Shown here piece by piece: positions 16,823-26,641 of a stretch of 50,663 nt of DNA (positions are counted from its first letter, which is position 1; the number at the start of each line of letters is the position of its first letter). Location: NCBI GenBank assembly GCA_019359765.1, contig JAHHGU010000038.1, positions 1 to 50,663 on the forward strand, in the 5' to 3' direction. A model generated the notes under the pieces. It saw only the letters and a program-made list of their open reading frames with translations, did no database searches and had not been told where the DNA came from. The DNA is from Aphanothece sp. CMT-3BRIN-NPC111 (GTDB lineage Bacteria; Cyanobacteriota; Cyanobacteriia; Cyanobacteriales; JAHHGU01). The position numbers and the translations under genes were made by a program.

Positions 16823-16857
16823 AAGAACCCCCCGGCTTTAGCCAGGGAAGTGTCAAA
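16823..16857 (-). repeat. Solitary IS605-like end hairpin
   Basis: On the minus strand it reads TTTGACACTTCCC, a stem GGCT/AGCC, then GGGGGGTTCTT, the same layout as at 11281 and 50551. It ends 20 bases before the ATG of the next gene, so it lies in that gene's leader. No tnpB is attached. Confidence 0.5.
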
Positions 16858-16877
16858 TCAGCCTTGATTCTTAATTT

Positions 16878-19800
16878 ATGAATAATCAACCGTTAAAGAA
16901 TGAAGCTACACGCTTTGTAGCTCTCGATCAGTATCAAATTCTCGATACTGAACCCGAAGCGGCGTTTGACGATATCGCTCGGTTAGCCACGCTTGTTTGT
17001 GGAACCCCCATTGCTTTAATCAATTTAATTGATGGAAACCGTCAATGGTTTAAATCGAATATTGGTTTAAATGTTAAGGAATTACCCCTTGTAGCAGGAT
17101 TTTGCCGCATTTGCATTGAGCAACGTGATGTTCTCCTGATACCTGATACGTTAGCGGATGAACAGTTTGCGATTAACTTAGTCGTACAGAATCATCCCCA
17201 CGTGCGATTTTATGCGGGTGCGCCCCTAATTACACCTGACGGAAATGCCATTGGTACGCTTTGTGCTATCGACACAAAACCAAGGCAATTCAGTATAGAA
17301 CAAGTTGAGGCACTGAGAGCTTTAAGCCGTCAAGTCGTAAACCTTTTAGAGTTACGCCGTCATGTAACCAAGTTAGAAAGTATGATCGCACTGTACCAAG
17401 TTACAGAGTCAGCCTTACAGGAAAGTGAAGAAAGATATCGTTCAGTAGTAACGGCGATGCATGAGGGCATTGTACTACACCAGACAGATGGTAGCATCCT
17501 GACTTGCAATCCTAGCGCCGAACGTATCCTGGGACTGTCTGCTGAAGAACTCGTGGGACGAACTTCTCTCGATCTATACTGGCGCACCGTTCATCCTGAT
17601 GACTCTCTTTTCCCTCAAGAAAACTACCCAGTAACGCTTACTTTGCGTACTGGAAAACCTTGCTCAAATGTAGTGATGAAAGTTCATAAGCCAGATGGTG
17701 GGCTAAGTTGGATCTCTGTCAATTCCCAACCGTTGTGCTCACCTGGAGAGACAATACCCTATGCCGTGGTGGCTTCATTTTCCGACATCACTGCTCAAAA
17801 ACTTGCAGAAGCAGCGCTGCAACAGGCGAATGAAACGCTAGAACTTAAAGTTCAAGAGCGCACAGTCTTATTGCAGCAGGCGATTGAGCAGCTAGAAACC
17901 GAGGCGGGATTTAGAATGCAGGCAGAGGAGACTTTAAATAAGGAACGAGAATTTTTAAAAGCATTACTAGAAAATCTAGCCGACGGCATTGTGGCTTGCG
18001 ATGAAAATGGAATTTTGACCTTATTTAATCGAGCTACGAGAGAGTTTCATGGAATGCCGCAACAACCACTCTCACCCGAAGAGTGGGCGCAATTCTATGA
18101 CTTGTATTTACCTGATGGTTGTACGCCGATGCAAAAGGAAGATATTCCGCTATTTCAAGCATGGCAAGGAAAAACGGTTCGTGACGTAGAAATGGTCATT
18201 GTTCCCAGACAAGGGAAAGTTCGCACTGTACTCGCTAGCGGACAAGCAATTATCGATCCTCACAAGAAAAAACTCGGTGCAGTCGTGGTAATGCACGATA
18301 TTACGGCTCGTAAAGCAATAGAAGCAGCGCTTATTGAGAGCGAGTCACGGCTAAACAGCATTTTGAACTCAATTCAAGATGCTGTTTGGTCTGTTTCCTT
18401 TGATACCTTTGAGGTAGTTTACCTGAATCCAGCCACTGAAAAGCTTCATGCACGTTCTCGTCAAGACTTCTTCGACAACCCGTACTTGTGGTATGAAGTT
18501 ATTCACCCAGACGATCGCGATAGTGTGGAGAACTATATGAAAAAACTCTTGGAGACAGGAAGTATAGAACACGAGTACCGCATTATCCGCGCCGATGGTG
18601 AAGTGCGTTGGGTATACGATAAAGGCTGGCTAGTTTATGACCATACAGGTAAACCAGTTCGGATCGATGGTTTAGCCTCAGACATCACCGAGCGCAAAAT
18701 TGCTGAAAAAACAGCAGCTAGGTTAACTACTATTTTAGAGGCAACTCCTGACTTTGTTAGCTTTGCTGATGCCGAAACTCAACGCATCCTCTACCTAAAC
18801 AAAGCAGGTCGGCAGATAGTGGGAATTGAGGAGAATGAGGACGTTACCACCCTGAGAATTTCTGATTTTGTCCCCGAATTAGTTCGCCAGTTCTTTTTCA
18901 ATGAATCGTTACCGACTGCGGTTGAGCAAGGAACGTGGAGTGGCGAAACATTTTTGCGGCATCAAAGCGGGAGGGGGATTCCTGTTTCCCAAGTGTTGAT
19001 GAGCCATAAAGCAGAAAATGGAGAGGTGGAAACAATCTCTACAATTATTCGTGACATCTCCGAGCAAAAAGCAGCAGAATTGGCACTCCGCCAAAGTCAA
19101 GCCTTCTTGGCAGAGTCTCAAAAAGTTGCACGAGTTGGTTGTTGGGGATTCGATCTAGCGACCCAAGTCGTAACTTGGTCGGAGGAACTGTTCCGCATTT
19201 TTGGTTTAGAACCGAGTTTTACTCCACTGGCTTACAAAGATTATTTGGATAAAGTGCATCCCGATGACGTGGGCGCGATCGCCAAAGCAGTCGAGGTGGC
19301 GATCGCAGAAGGAAAATCTTACGAATTAGACCAGCGTATAGTGTTACCTGATGGATCGAGTAAATATGTATCAGCCCAAGGTCTGCCTATTTTTAATGCA
19401 GAGGGTCAGTTAATTAAGCTTTTCGGGACGGTGCTAGACATCACCGAACGCAAACAAGCAGAAGACAACCTCAAAGCTTCCCTGCAAGAAAAAGAAACTC
19501 TGCTTAAAGAAATTCACCATCGAGTGAAAAATAACCTGCAAATTATTTCTAGCCTGTTGCGCTTGCAGTCTAAGCACATTCGAGATGCAGACGTACTCGA
19601 ACTCTTCCAAGAAAGCCAAAACCGCGTGCGGACGATGGCACTGATTCACGAAAAACTTTATCAATCTGGTAATTTAGCGAAGATAGATTTTATAGAATAT
19701 ATACAAACCCTAGTTCAGGAGCTATCCCGCTCGTATGGCGCTTCCAGGCAGGCGATCGCTTTTAAGCTCACCATAGAGAAAGTTCACTTAGAAGTTGATA

Positions 19801-20114
19801 TCGCTATTCCCTGTGGCTTGATTATTAACGAGCTTGTTTCTAACTCTCTCAAGTACGCCTTTAAAGATTGCCAAACAGGTGAAATTGATATTAGCCTTGT
19901 TCAGCACAGCGAGAGCCATAGGTTTATCCTCACCATTGGTGATAATGGGGTTGGCTTACCGCAAAATTTAGACTTTCGTAAAACTCAATCCCTTGGCTTA
20001 CAGCTTGTATGTAGATTAACCAAGCAACTAGGAGGTAGCATTAACCTCACTCACCGCCAGGGGACTGCATTTCAAATTATATTTGCTGCCCCCAACGATC
20101 AAGAATATAACTGA
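16878..20114 (+). CDS. GAF/multi-PAS histidine kinase (HisKA_2)
   Basis: 1078 aa, cytosolic. An N-terminal GAF domain (about 20-165, FDDIARLATLVCGTP to LCAIDTKPRQF) is followed by five PAS/PAC units (about 180-310, 360-480, 485-610, 615-735, 740-860), then a HisKA_2 dimerisation/phosphoacceptor segment with EIHHRVKNNLQ (H880/H881) and a C-terminal HATPase (NELVSNSLKYAF, GDNGVGLP). Several PAS units end in the usual DITERK linker. No transmembrane segment is seen. The next gene begins 3 bases after the stop and is a receiver-kinase hybrid, its probable phosphotransfer partner. The signal is unknown; GAF with PAS suggests a small ligand, redox or light. Confidence 0.95.
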   Translation: MNNQPLKNEATRFVALDQYQILDTEPEAAFDDIARLATLVCGTPIALINLIDGNRQWFKSNIGLNVKELPLVAGFCRICIEQRDVLLIPDTLADEQFAINLVVQNHPHVRFYAGAPLITPDGNAIGTLCAIDTKPRQFSIEQVEALRALSRQVVNLLELRRHVTKLESMIALYQVTESALQESEERYRSVVTAMHEGIVLHQTDGSILTCNPSAERILGLSAEELVGRTSLDLYWRTVHPDDSLFPQENYPVTLTLRTGKPCSNVVMKVHKPDGGLSWISVNSQPLCSPGETIPYAVVASFSDITAQKLAEAALQQANETLELKVQERTVLLQQAIEQLETEAGFRMQAEETLNKEREFLKALLENLADGIVACDENGILTLFNRATREFHGMPQQPLSPEEWAQFYDLYLPDGCTPMQKEDIPLFQAWQGKTVRDVEMVIVPRQGKVRTVLASGQAIIDPHKKKLGAVVVMHDITARKAIEAALIESESRLNSILNSIQDAVWSVSFDTFEVVYLNPATEKLHARSRQDFFDNPYLWYEVIHPDDRDSVENYMKKLLETGSIEHEYRIIRADGEVRWVYDKGWLVYDHTGKPVRIDGLASDITERKIAEKTAARLTTILEATPDFVSFADAETQRILYLNKAGRQIVGIEENEDVTTLRISDFVPELVRQFFFNESLPTAVEQGTWSGETFLRHQSGRGIPVSQVLMSHKAENGEVETISTIIRDISEQKAAELALRQSQAFLAESQKVARVGCWGFDLATQVVTWSEELFRIFGLEPSFTPLAYKDYLDKVHPDDVGAIAKAVEVAIAEGKSYELDQRIVLPDGSSKYVSAQGLPIFNAEGQLIKLFGTVLDITERKQAEDNLKASLQEKETLLKEIHHRVKNNLQIISSLLRLQSKHIRDADVLELFQESQNRVRTMALIHEKLYQSGNLAKIDFIEYIQTLVQELSRSYGASRQAIAFKLTIEKVHLEVDIAIPCGLIINELVSNSLKYAFKDCQTGEIDISLVQHSESHRFILTIGDNGVGLPQNLDFRKTQSLGLQLVCRLTKQLGGSINLTHRQGTAFQIIFAAPNDQEYN

Positions 20115-20117
20115 GCT

Positions 20118-21218
20118 ATGTCCAATACTAAGCTTCTAGTTGTTGAAGACGAAGAAATTGTAGCTTTCGATATTGAAAGTACCCTGAATACTCTAGGGTA
20201 TGACGTTATTGCTGTCGTCCCCTCTGGAGAAGAAGCAATTCAAGAAGCTGCCACAAGTAAGCCGGATCTCGTACTGATGGATATCAGGCTTAAAGGCAGT
20301 ATGGATGGTATACAAGCGTCAGAGTCAATCATAAAGCATTTCAATATCCCAGTCGTATATCTAACTGCCCATGCTGATGCAGCAACCCTGGAACGAGCGA
20401 AAATCACTACCCCTTTTGGCTATTTGGTGAAACCGTTTGAGGAAAGCGCGCTACACACAACCATTGAAATCGCGCTTTCCCGTCATCAAGCGGAAGAAAC
20501 AATGCGTCAGGCATTGGAAAAAGAAAAGGAACTAAACGAACTAAAATCCCAGTTTCTTTCTTTTGCCTCTCATGAATTTCGTATGCCTCTGACTACTATC
20601 CGCCTGTCAACCGATATTCTCGAGGCTCTTTGCCGAAAGTTTCTGGATGCGAAAACAACTAAGCACTTCAATAGGATTTACAAATCAATAGCTGAAATGG
20701 TTCAAATTATAAATGATATTTTAGTACTAGAAAAAGCAGAGGCTGGTAAGCTAGAATTTGAGCCAACTCAACTAGATATAGGAGAATTTTGTGGTGAATT
20801 GATTGAACCATTTCAGTTCAATGCTGGAGAGCAATACCTGATTACCTTTAACAGTCCAAATAACCTCAATGCTTGTATAGATGAAACATTGATGCGGTAT
20901 ATTCTGAGTAATTTGCTTTCTAATGCCATTAAATATTCTCCTCACGGTGGCAATATTAACGTTGAACTCAACTGTGAAGATGAAACCGTTATCCTCCGCA
21001 TCCAAGATTGGGGTATAGGTATTCCTCAAGAAAACCAAGCGCAGCTGTTTGAGCCTTTCTATCGCGCATCTAATGTCAGAAGAATTCAAGGTACAGGGGT
21101 TGGGTTATCTGTTGTTAAACAATGTGTAGATTTGCATGGCGGTCAAATTGCTGTAGAAAGTGAACTTGGGGTCGGTACAACGTTTACCGTCATGCTACCA
21201 GTGAATCCAAAACAATAA
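20118..21218 (+). CDS. Receiver-histidine kinase hybrid
   Basis: 366 aa. The receiver domain (1-125) has the acidic pair in VVEDEE, phosphoacceptor D55 in LMDIRLKG and K in LVKPFE. A helical linker leads to a HisKA domain with H152 in SHEFRMPLTT and a HATPase (NLLSNAIKYS, DWGIGIP, GTGVGLSVVK). The order receiver-then-kinase means it can take a phosphate from another kinase and control its own kinase activity. The start is ATG 20118, 3 bases after the PAS kinase stop, so the pair is very likely translated together and forms a phosphorelay. The final output regulator is not adjacent. Confidence 0.95.
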   Translation: MSNTKLLVVEDEEIVAFDIESTLNTLGYDVIAVVPSGEEAIQEAATSKPDLVLMDIRLKGSMDGIQASESIIKHFNIPVVYLTAHADAATLERAKITTPFGYLVKPFEESALHTTIEIALSRHQAEETMRQALEKEKELNELKSQFLSFASHEFRMPLTTIRLSTDILEALCRKFLDAKTTKHFNRIYKSIAEMVQIINDILVLEKAEAGKLEFEPTQLDIGEFCGELIEPFQFNAGEQYLITFNSPNNLNACIDETLMRYILSNLLSNAIKYSPHGGNINVELNCEDETVILRIQDWGIGIPQENQAQLFEPFYRASNVRRIQGTGVGLSVVKQCVDLHGGQIAVESELGVGTTFTVMLPVNPKQ

Positions 21219-21393
21219 TACAGCCCTTAGTGACTGATACAACTAATTTTTTATCGCTTTTGATAGATTTGGTTCCACAATATGAGGGAAGGTCTCAAAA
21301 TTACGTCGCGACCAATCCATACCCACCTCATTATTAAGTTTTATTTTCTGAGGCGCATCTGGATAAATCTTCTAACTACTAACAATCCCAAGC

Positions 21394-23634
21394 CTAGAAC
21401 CAATATTTCTGGAGGAATTGAGTGGCGTCTTCCACTCTTAAGGGAGGACTGAACAAATAACCTTGCATTTGTTCGCATTGGAGAGAGCGCAATAATTCGA
21501 GTTGCTCCTTGGTTTCTACACCCTCAGCTACTACCCTTAGGTTAAGACCGCGACCCAGCGTAATTACAGCAGAGATAATTGCTGTATCCTGTGGGTTATC
21601 CATTAGTTCGCGAACAAAAGATTGATCGATTTTCAGCGTATGGAAGGGAAATTTCTTCAGATAACTTAGCGAAGAATAGCCCGTGCCAAAATCATCCATA
21701 GAGATGTGAACGCCCATTTTTTGGAAGTCGTACAGCATGGCGCTGACAAATTCAACGTTCTGCATGACCGTAGTTTCCGTGATTTCCAACTCCAAATACT
21801 CAGGTGCTAGCCCTGTCTCTGACAACACCTGGGCTACAAGGGCGATCAGGTTTGCTTGTTGGAACTGCCGAGGGGAAAGATTGATCGCCATGCGAACTGG
21901 TGAAAACCCTGCATCCTGCCACGCCTTATTTTGAGCACAAGCAGCCCGTAGCACCCACTCGCCAATCGGTACAATCAGCCCGGTTTCCTCAGCTAGGGGA
22001 ATAAATTGTCCGGGAGGTACTAACCCTAGCTCAGGATGCTGCCACCGCAATAGAGCTTCCATTCCCACAATCTCAAGAGTGTTGATATTTACTTGAGGTT
22101 GGTAGTGAAGGATAAACTCTCCATGCTCTAGAGCTTGGTAAAGTCGATTTTCCAACTTCAACAACGTTGATGCTTGAGAATTCATCGCCGGGATGTAAAA
22201 CTGATAGTTATTCCGCCCATGTTCCTTAGCGCGGTACAACGCCACATCTGCGTTTCTTAACAAAGTTTCGCCATCTTCACCATCATGAGGATAAAGGGCA
22301 ATCCCAATGCTGCTGCTAATATGTAAGGACACAATACCCCCTGCCGTACCGTTAGTCTCCAGGTTAAAGGCAGGGATCAAATTATCTAGAATTCGTTGGG
22401 CAATCTTAGCTGCCTCCTCTGCGCTACTAATATAGGGCAGTAGCACTGTGAACTCATCTCCTCCCCAGCGGGCAACCGTATCACCTGGGCGCAAACAGCC
22501 TGTCAACCGTTCAACAAAACTTTGCAATAAGCGATCGCCAATAGGGTGACCTAAAGTATCGTTAATTGTCTTAAAGCGGTCTAGATCTAGAAACATCACA
22601 GCCAGCAGGGTCCCATTTTTGGCTGCATGAGCCAGTGACACTTTCAGATGCTCATTGAATAGGGTACGGTTGGGGAGGCCCGTCAGGAGATCGTGCAATG
22701 CTTGATACCGAATCATTGCTTCTGCCTGCTGCCGCTCAACAATTTCAGCTTGTAATTGCTGGATACTCTGCCTCAGTTCGGAAGTTCGTTCTTCTACTTG
22801 AATTTCTAACTTTTCATTTACCTGCTTAAGATATTTTTCTGCTTGTTTGCGCTGGCTAATATCAACTAAATAACTTCTGATAGTACGGCTTTCATAGATA
22901 TAGTGGACAGATTGTTCAAATATAGAACTCCCAATTTCTATCTCTCGAACAAAGAACTCTTTTTTTTCTTTCTGAACTGCGGAGACGAGTCCTTCTACTA
23001 TTGAATAGTTGAGATGATTTTCTTGGATGTAAGGAAATTGTAAAATCGCGGCTGGGTTTAGATAAGTAATTGTACTTAATAAATCAATTTCAATAATAGG
23101 TATGGGTAATAGTTCAGGAAAAGAAGCAAGTCGTAGCAGTGCAGCATCACTTACTTGTTCAGAAGGAAAATCAGATAGTATTAAGGTTTCAAAAGCATCA
23201 TGTGAAAGATTGGATAAATCCCCATTTTGGCATTTTGCCAAAATGTCTGTTTCCGATAAATTATAATCAATAACAAGATAGATGGCTTGAGCCTTAGCTC
23301 CAAATACGATTAAATCTTTATGCTTAAGAGAATGAGATAAACAGCGTTTTCCATTAATACTCAAGCCATTAGTACTATAATTTCCTTGTAAATCACCATC
23401 AATAATCTGAAATAAATAATTATTATTTTCGGGATTGGGCACCCGTAATAAAGTGGCATGATGGCGAGAAACAAGCGGAGAATGGATAACAAGAGAATTT
23501 TTATAGTCGCGACCAAGTGAGTAAATATTTTTATCAAGATTAACGATCCGTTTGCCCTTGGTATCTTCGACAACCAAGACTGGACGTACTTGTTGCTGAT
23601 TACAAGTCTGAGCTAGCTGAGTCACAACAGACAT
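21394..23634 (-). CDS. FHA-PAS-GGDEF-EAL protein
   Basis: 746 aa, cytosolic. An FHA phosphothreonine-binding domain (about 20-120; SLGRDYKNSLVIHSPLVSRH) is followed by a PAS-like unit (about 170-270, ending in VDISQRKQAEK), a coiled coil, GGDEF (motif 391-395) and EAL (motif 526-528, then MDDFGTGYSS and LKIDQSF). The RxxD inhibitory site (RPGD) lies just upstream of GGDEF. Both enzyme halves look intact, so it may switch between making and degrading c-di-GMP. Its first 270 residues are close to those of the upstream gene (23913-25946), which has a different output. ATG 23634 is supported by that alignment. Confidence 0.95.
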   Translation of the reverse strand: MSVVTQLAQTCNQQQVRPVLVVEDTKGKRIVNLDKNIYSLGRDYKNSLVIHSPLVSRHHATLLRVPNPENNNYLFQIIDGDLQGNYSTNGLSINGKRCLSHSLKHKDLIVFGAKAQAIYLVIDYNLSETDILAKCQNGDLSNLSHDAFETLILSDFPSEQVSDAALLRLASFPELLPIPIIEIDLLSTITYLNPAAILQFPYIQENHLNYSIVEGLVSAVQKEKKEFFVREIEIGSSIFEQSVHYIYESRTIRSYLVDISQRKQAEKYLKQVNEKLEIQVEERTSELRQSIQQLQAEIVERQQAEAMIRYQALHDLLTGLPNRTLFNEHLKVSLAHAAKNGTLLAVMFLDLDRFKTINDTLGHPIGDRLLQSFVERLTGCLRPGDTVARWGGDEFTVLLPYISSAEEAAKIAQRILDNLIPAFNLETNGTAGGIVSLHISSSIGIALYPHDGEDGETLLRNADVALYRAKEHGRNNYQFYIPAMNSQASTLLKLENRLYQALEHGEFILHYQPQVNINTLEIVGMEALLRWQHPELGLVPPGQFIPLAEETGLIVPIGEWVLRAACAQNKAWQDAGFSPVRMAINLSPRQFQQANLIALVAQVLSETGLAPEYLELEITETTVMQNVEFVSAMLYDFQKMGVHISMDDFGTGYSSLSYLKKFPFHTLKIDQSFVRELMDNPQDTAIISAVITLGRGLNLRVVAEGVETKEQLELLRSLQCEQMQGYLFSPPLRVEDATQFLQKYWF

Positions 23635-23797
23635 AAGATATACGCACGATCAGAATCCCCATTACATTAAATTAGCGTCTTATTGCTTAATTTAAATGGG
23701 TGAAAATACGGAATTATTCTGCGCCAAAAAGCTAAATCTCCCATATACAGCAGATTGCAAGTTGGTGAAGTACAGAAATACCCCACTCGCGCTCCCT

Positions 23798-23837
23798 TGC
23801 CCCCTCCCCTTGACTTCGGGGAGGGTTGGGGAGGGGT
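23798..23837. repeat. CCCTCCCC/GGGGAGGG hairpin repeat
   Basis: CCCTCCCC and GGGGAGGG form a perfect 8-bp stem with a TTGACTTC loop, followed by a further GGTTGGGGAGGGG. This C/G-rich dispersed hairpin type is common between cyanobacterial genes. It lies in the 278-base gap between the two FHA paralogues. Confidence 0.6.
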
Positions 23838-23912
23838 GTACTCCTTTTAGATGCAAAGCGCTGTATCAAAGCCGCTAGACGTGAGGTGACACAATTTCAA
23901 CGCGGTCACATT

Positions 23913-25946
23913 TTATCCTATACGTCCGGCGAGATTGGCAACCACCGCAGCCAACTCGCCTGGATTAGCAGGCTTAGGAACGTGTACTTGGAACCCTGCC
24001 AAGATCGCCTGAGCGCGATCCTCGGCTCTAGCGTAGGCTGTCAGCGCCACAGCTGGAATCTGTCCCCCCTGTTGTGTATTGAGTGCCCTAACTTTGCGAA
24101 TCAGTGCGTAGCCATCTTCTTCTGGCATACCAATATCGCTGATCAGTACATCCGGCTTAATGCGCCCAAGCGTCTCAAGTGCTTCCTGTGCCGTTGCCAC
24201 AACTATCACTTCTGCTCCGTATTGCCCCAGCATAGCGATCGCCAACTCGCGGGCGTCAGCCTCATCATCCACGACTAGCACTCGCAAGCCATCAAGTGAT
24301 GGCGGGGAGCTTTTAGGTTCTTCACTCTCCAGAATCGGTTGTACTTGCTCTGGCTTTGTTGCTTCTGGCGCAACAGTCATCAGCGGCAGATGCACAATAA
24401 ACGTCGCTCCCTGCCCAAGTCCTAGGCTTTCCACCTGGACGGTTCCGCCTTGCAATTCTACTAAGTGACGCACGATGGCTAACCCAAGTCCGAGTCCACC
24501 CTGTGCCCTTGTAGTAGAACTATCAGCTTGACGAAACCGCTCAAACACGTAAGGTAAAAAGTCCGTGCTGATACCCTGTCCGGTATCGCTCACCCGGATC
24601 TGAGCATAGGGACAGGGTAGTGCTGTCGTTGTAGTGAGTGAGTTAAGTTCAACCTCGACTCGACCACCTGGGGGTGTGAACTTGACTGCATTAGAGAGTA
24701 AGTTCCAGACAACCTGCTGCAAACGGTTTGGATCGCCTAACACCGCTCCCACGCCGGGGTCTAATAAGAGTTCAATGCGAATGTCCTTAGCCTCAGCTGC
24801 TGGGCGCACAGTATCCATCGCCGCCTCAATAACTTGTGCAAGTTCTACCGGACGCACATTCAGGCGAATCTTGCCCGTAATAATACGGGAGACATCCAGG
24901 ACATCCTCGATCAGTTGTGCTAGCGACTTTGTATTGCGGTCAATCGTTTCTAAAGCGCGAGCAGTAGTGGCCTCGTCAAACTTCCGGGTACGAAGCATAC
25001 TTGTCCACCCCAGCATCGCATTGAGGGGTGTGCGAAGCTCATGGGAAAGAGTGGCTAGGAACTCATCCTTCATACGGTTAGCTGCCTCAGCCTCAAGGCG
25101 TGCCGCTTGTTCGCGAACAAGCAGTTGCTCGCGTTCTTTTTCTGCCCGCTTACGCTCTGTAATGTCAACTAAGTAACTTCTAATCAAACGGCTTTCAGCA
25201 ATGTAGTGAACAGATTGTTCAAAAATGGCACTACTAATTTCTACTTCTCGGACAAAGAATTCTTTTTTTTCATTCTGAACAGCATCGAGTAAGCCCACTA
25301 ATATTGGATGCTTTAGATTAGCTTCTTGAATATTGGTAAATCTTAGCAGTGCGGCTGGATTAAGATAAGTAATTTTTCCCAATAAATCGATTTCGATAAT
25401 AGGGCTGGGTAGTAGTTCAGGAAAAGAAGCAAGTCTCAGCAGTGCCGCCTCACTCAAGGGTTCAACATTAATATCGTCCGTCACTAATGTTTCAAATGGA
25501 TCTACTGACACATTATCGCCATCCAGAAATTTTCCTGTTTCCCAGTATTTAATAATTTCTGGTTCGGATAAATCCGAATCAATGACAAGATAGCTAGCTT
25601 GAGCATTTCCTCCAAAGACAATTAAATCTTTATGTTGAAGGGGGTGCGATAAGCAGTCTTTGCCATTGATCCTTAAACCATTAGTACTATTATTCCCTTG
25701 TAAATCACCATCAATAATCTGAAATGAATCTGTGTTTCTTTCAGAGTTTGTCACCCTTAATAAAGTGGCATGATGGCGAGAAACAAGCGGAGAATGAATA
25801 ACAATGGAATTTTTAGAATCCCGACCAAGAGAGTAAATATTTTTATCCAGATTAATTATGCGTTTACCTTTGGTATCTTCAACAAGCAAAACGGGGCGTG
25901 CTTGTTGCTGATTACGAGTCTGGGTTAACTGACTAACAAGAGACAT
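23913..25946 (-). CDS. FHA-PAS-histidine kinase-receiver hybrid
   Basis: 677 aa, cytosolic. An FHA domain (about 20-120; SLGRDSKNSIVIHSPLVSRH) is followed by a PAS-like unit (about 180-275), a coiled coil, HisKA with H302 in SHELRTPLNAML, HATPase (NLLSNAVKFTPPGG, DTGQGIS, GGLGLGLAIV) and a C-terminal receiver with D604 in LISDIGMP and K in HVPKPAN. It is a hybrid kinase able to autophosphorylate and pass phosphate to its own receiver. The N-terminal third is a paralogue of the FHA-GGDEF-EAL gene downstream on the same strand, 278 bases away. FHA may recognise a substrate phosphorylated by a Ser/Thr kinase; none is in the window. Confidence 0.95.
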   Translation of the reverse strand: MSLVSQLTQTRNQQQARPVLLVEDTKGKRIINLDKNIYSLGRDSKNSIVIHSPLVSRHHATLLRVTNSERNTDSFQIIDGDLQGNNSTNGLRINGKDCLSHPLQHKDLIVFGGNAQASYLVIDSDLSEPEIIKYWETGKFLDGDNVSVDPFETLVTDDINVEPLSEAALLRLASFPELLPSPIIEIDLLGKITYLNPAALLRFTNIQEANLKHPILVGLLDAVQNEKKEFFVREVEISSAIFEQSVHYIAESRLIRSYLVDITERKRAEKEREQLLVREQAARLEAEAANRMKDEFLATLSHELRTPLNAMLGWTSMLRTRKFDEATTARALETIDRNTKSLAQLIEDVLDVSRIITGKIRLNVRPVELAQVIEAAMDTVRPAAEAKDIRIELLLDPGVGAVLGDPNRLQQVVWNLLSNAVKFTPPGGRVEVELNSLTTTTALPCPYAQIRVSDTGQGISTDFLPYVFERFRQADSSTTRAQGGLGLGLAIVRHLVELQGGTVQVESLGLGQGATFIVHLPLMTVAPEATKPEQVQPILESEEPKSSPPSLDGLRVLVVDDEADARELAIAMLGQYGAEVIVVATAQEALETLGRIKPDVLISDIGMPEEDGYALIRKVRALNTQQGGQIPAVALTAYARAEDRAQAILAGFQVHVPKPANPGELAAVVANLAGRIG

Positions 25947-26641
25947 AAATTTTAGGTACTCTCATTTGGCGGCGATATCAGGCATTAGTTTTGAGTGTCG
26001 GTTGTTGCTGTATAATACTCCTCATCAATTGATTTGGGTCAAATTTCACCTGACGGGTGGGATTTCCAATTTCGGGATTTACAGCCGTAATCAGGCGGCT
26101 GATAAGGAAAAAGTTTATTTTTTAAGTTCTACGCTTGGCTTTTTACATATCTTTTTATTAAATTTCTTATCGCAATCTTTACATTTTTTTTATATAGCTG
26201 CAATAAAGGTTTACAGTTACTGAACGGATATCTTCCATCTCACTTAAACATTTTATCTAACAAGTATAAAACAGTCTATATGTATTTTCCCGTAAGCTTT
26301 AATACATTTCCCTACATTCTCCGAGAAAATACGGATGGAGGCTATGCCTCAAAATAATTAGCTTAATTAAATAATTTCATAATTTAGGTTTGGTTGAGGG
26401 ATGTAACTTAACCTCAGTAAAGGTTTGAGGGGGAAAACTCGCGTGCTATAAGTAATTAAGTCTGTACCACTGATGTTTAGTTACAGACGCTTATATATGG
26501 CGGGATTTATCCAGAAAAAGATCTTAGTAATGCTAATTGGGAGATGGGTTAGGCTAGCTAACCCGCTCAACAATTGAGAGCTGCTTTTTAAGCTCTTATT
26601 CAGGACTTTCTAGGTATTGGCACAATTGTATGTGGTGGGCT
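25947..26641. other. Intergenic region without a supported gene
   Basis: 695 AT-rich bases. It should include the promoter of the leftward FHA kinase. A frame at 25966-26223 begins and ends without family resemblance and is rejected. Visible structures are a hairpin GGGTTAG/CTAACCC (26546-26564) and an AGAGCT/AGCTCT hairpin around 26577-26597. I see no tRNA or repeat array. Confidence 0.5.

Noticed and set aside
24634..25176. 180-codon frame opposite the FHA kinase gene
   Set aside because: Ser/Arg-rich composition typical of an antisense shadow; the minus strand encodes clear kinase domains.
25966..26223. 85-codon frame in the long spacer
   Set aside because: AT-rich, hydrophobic by composition, no start signal or homology.
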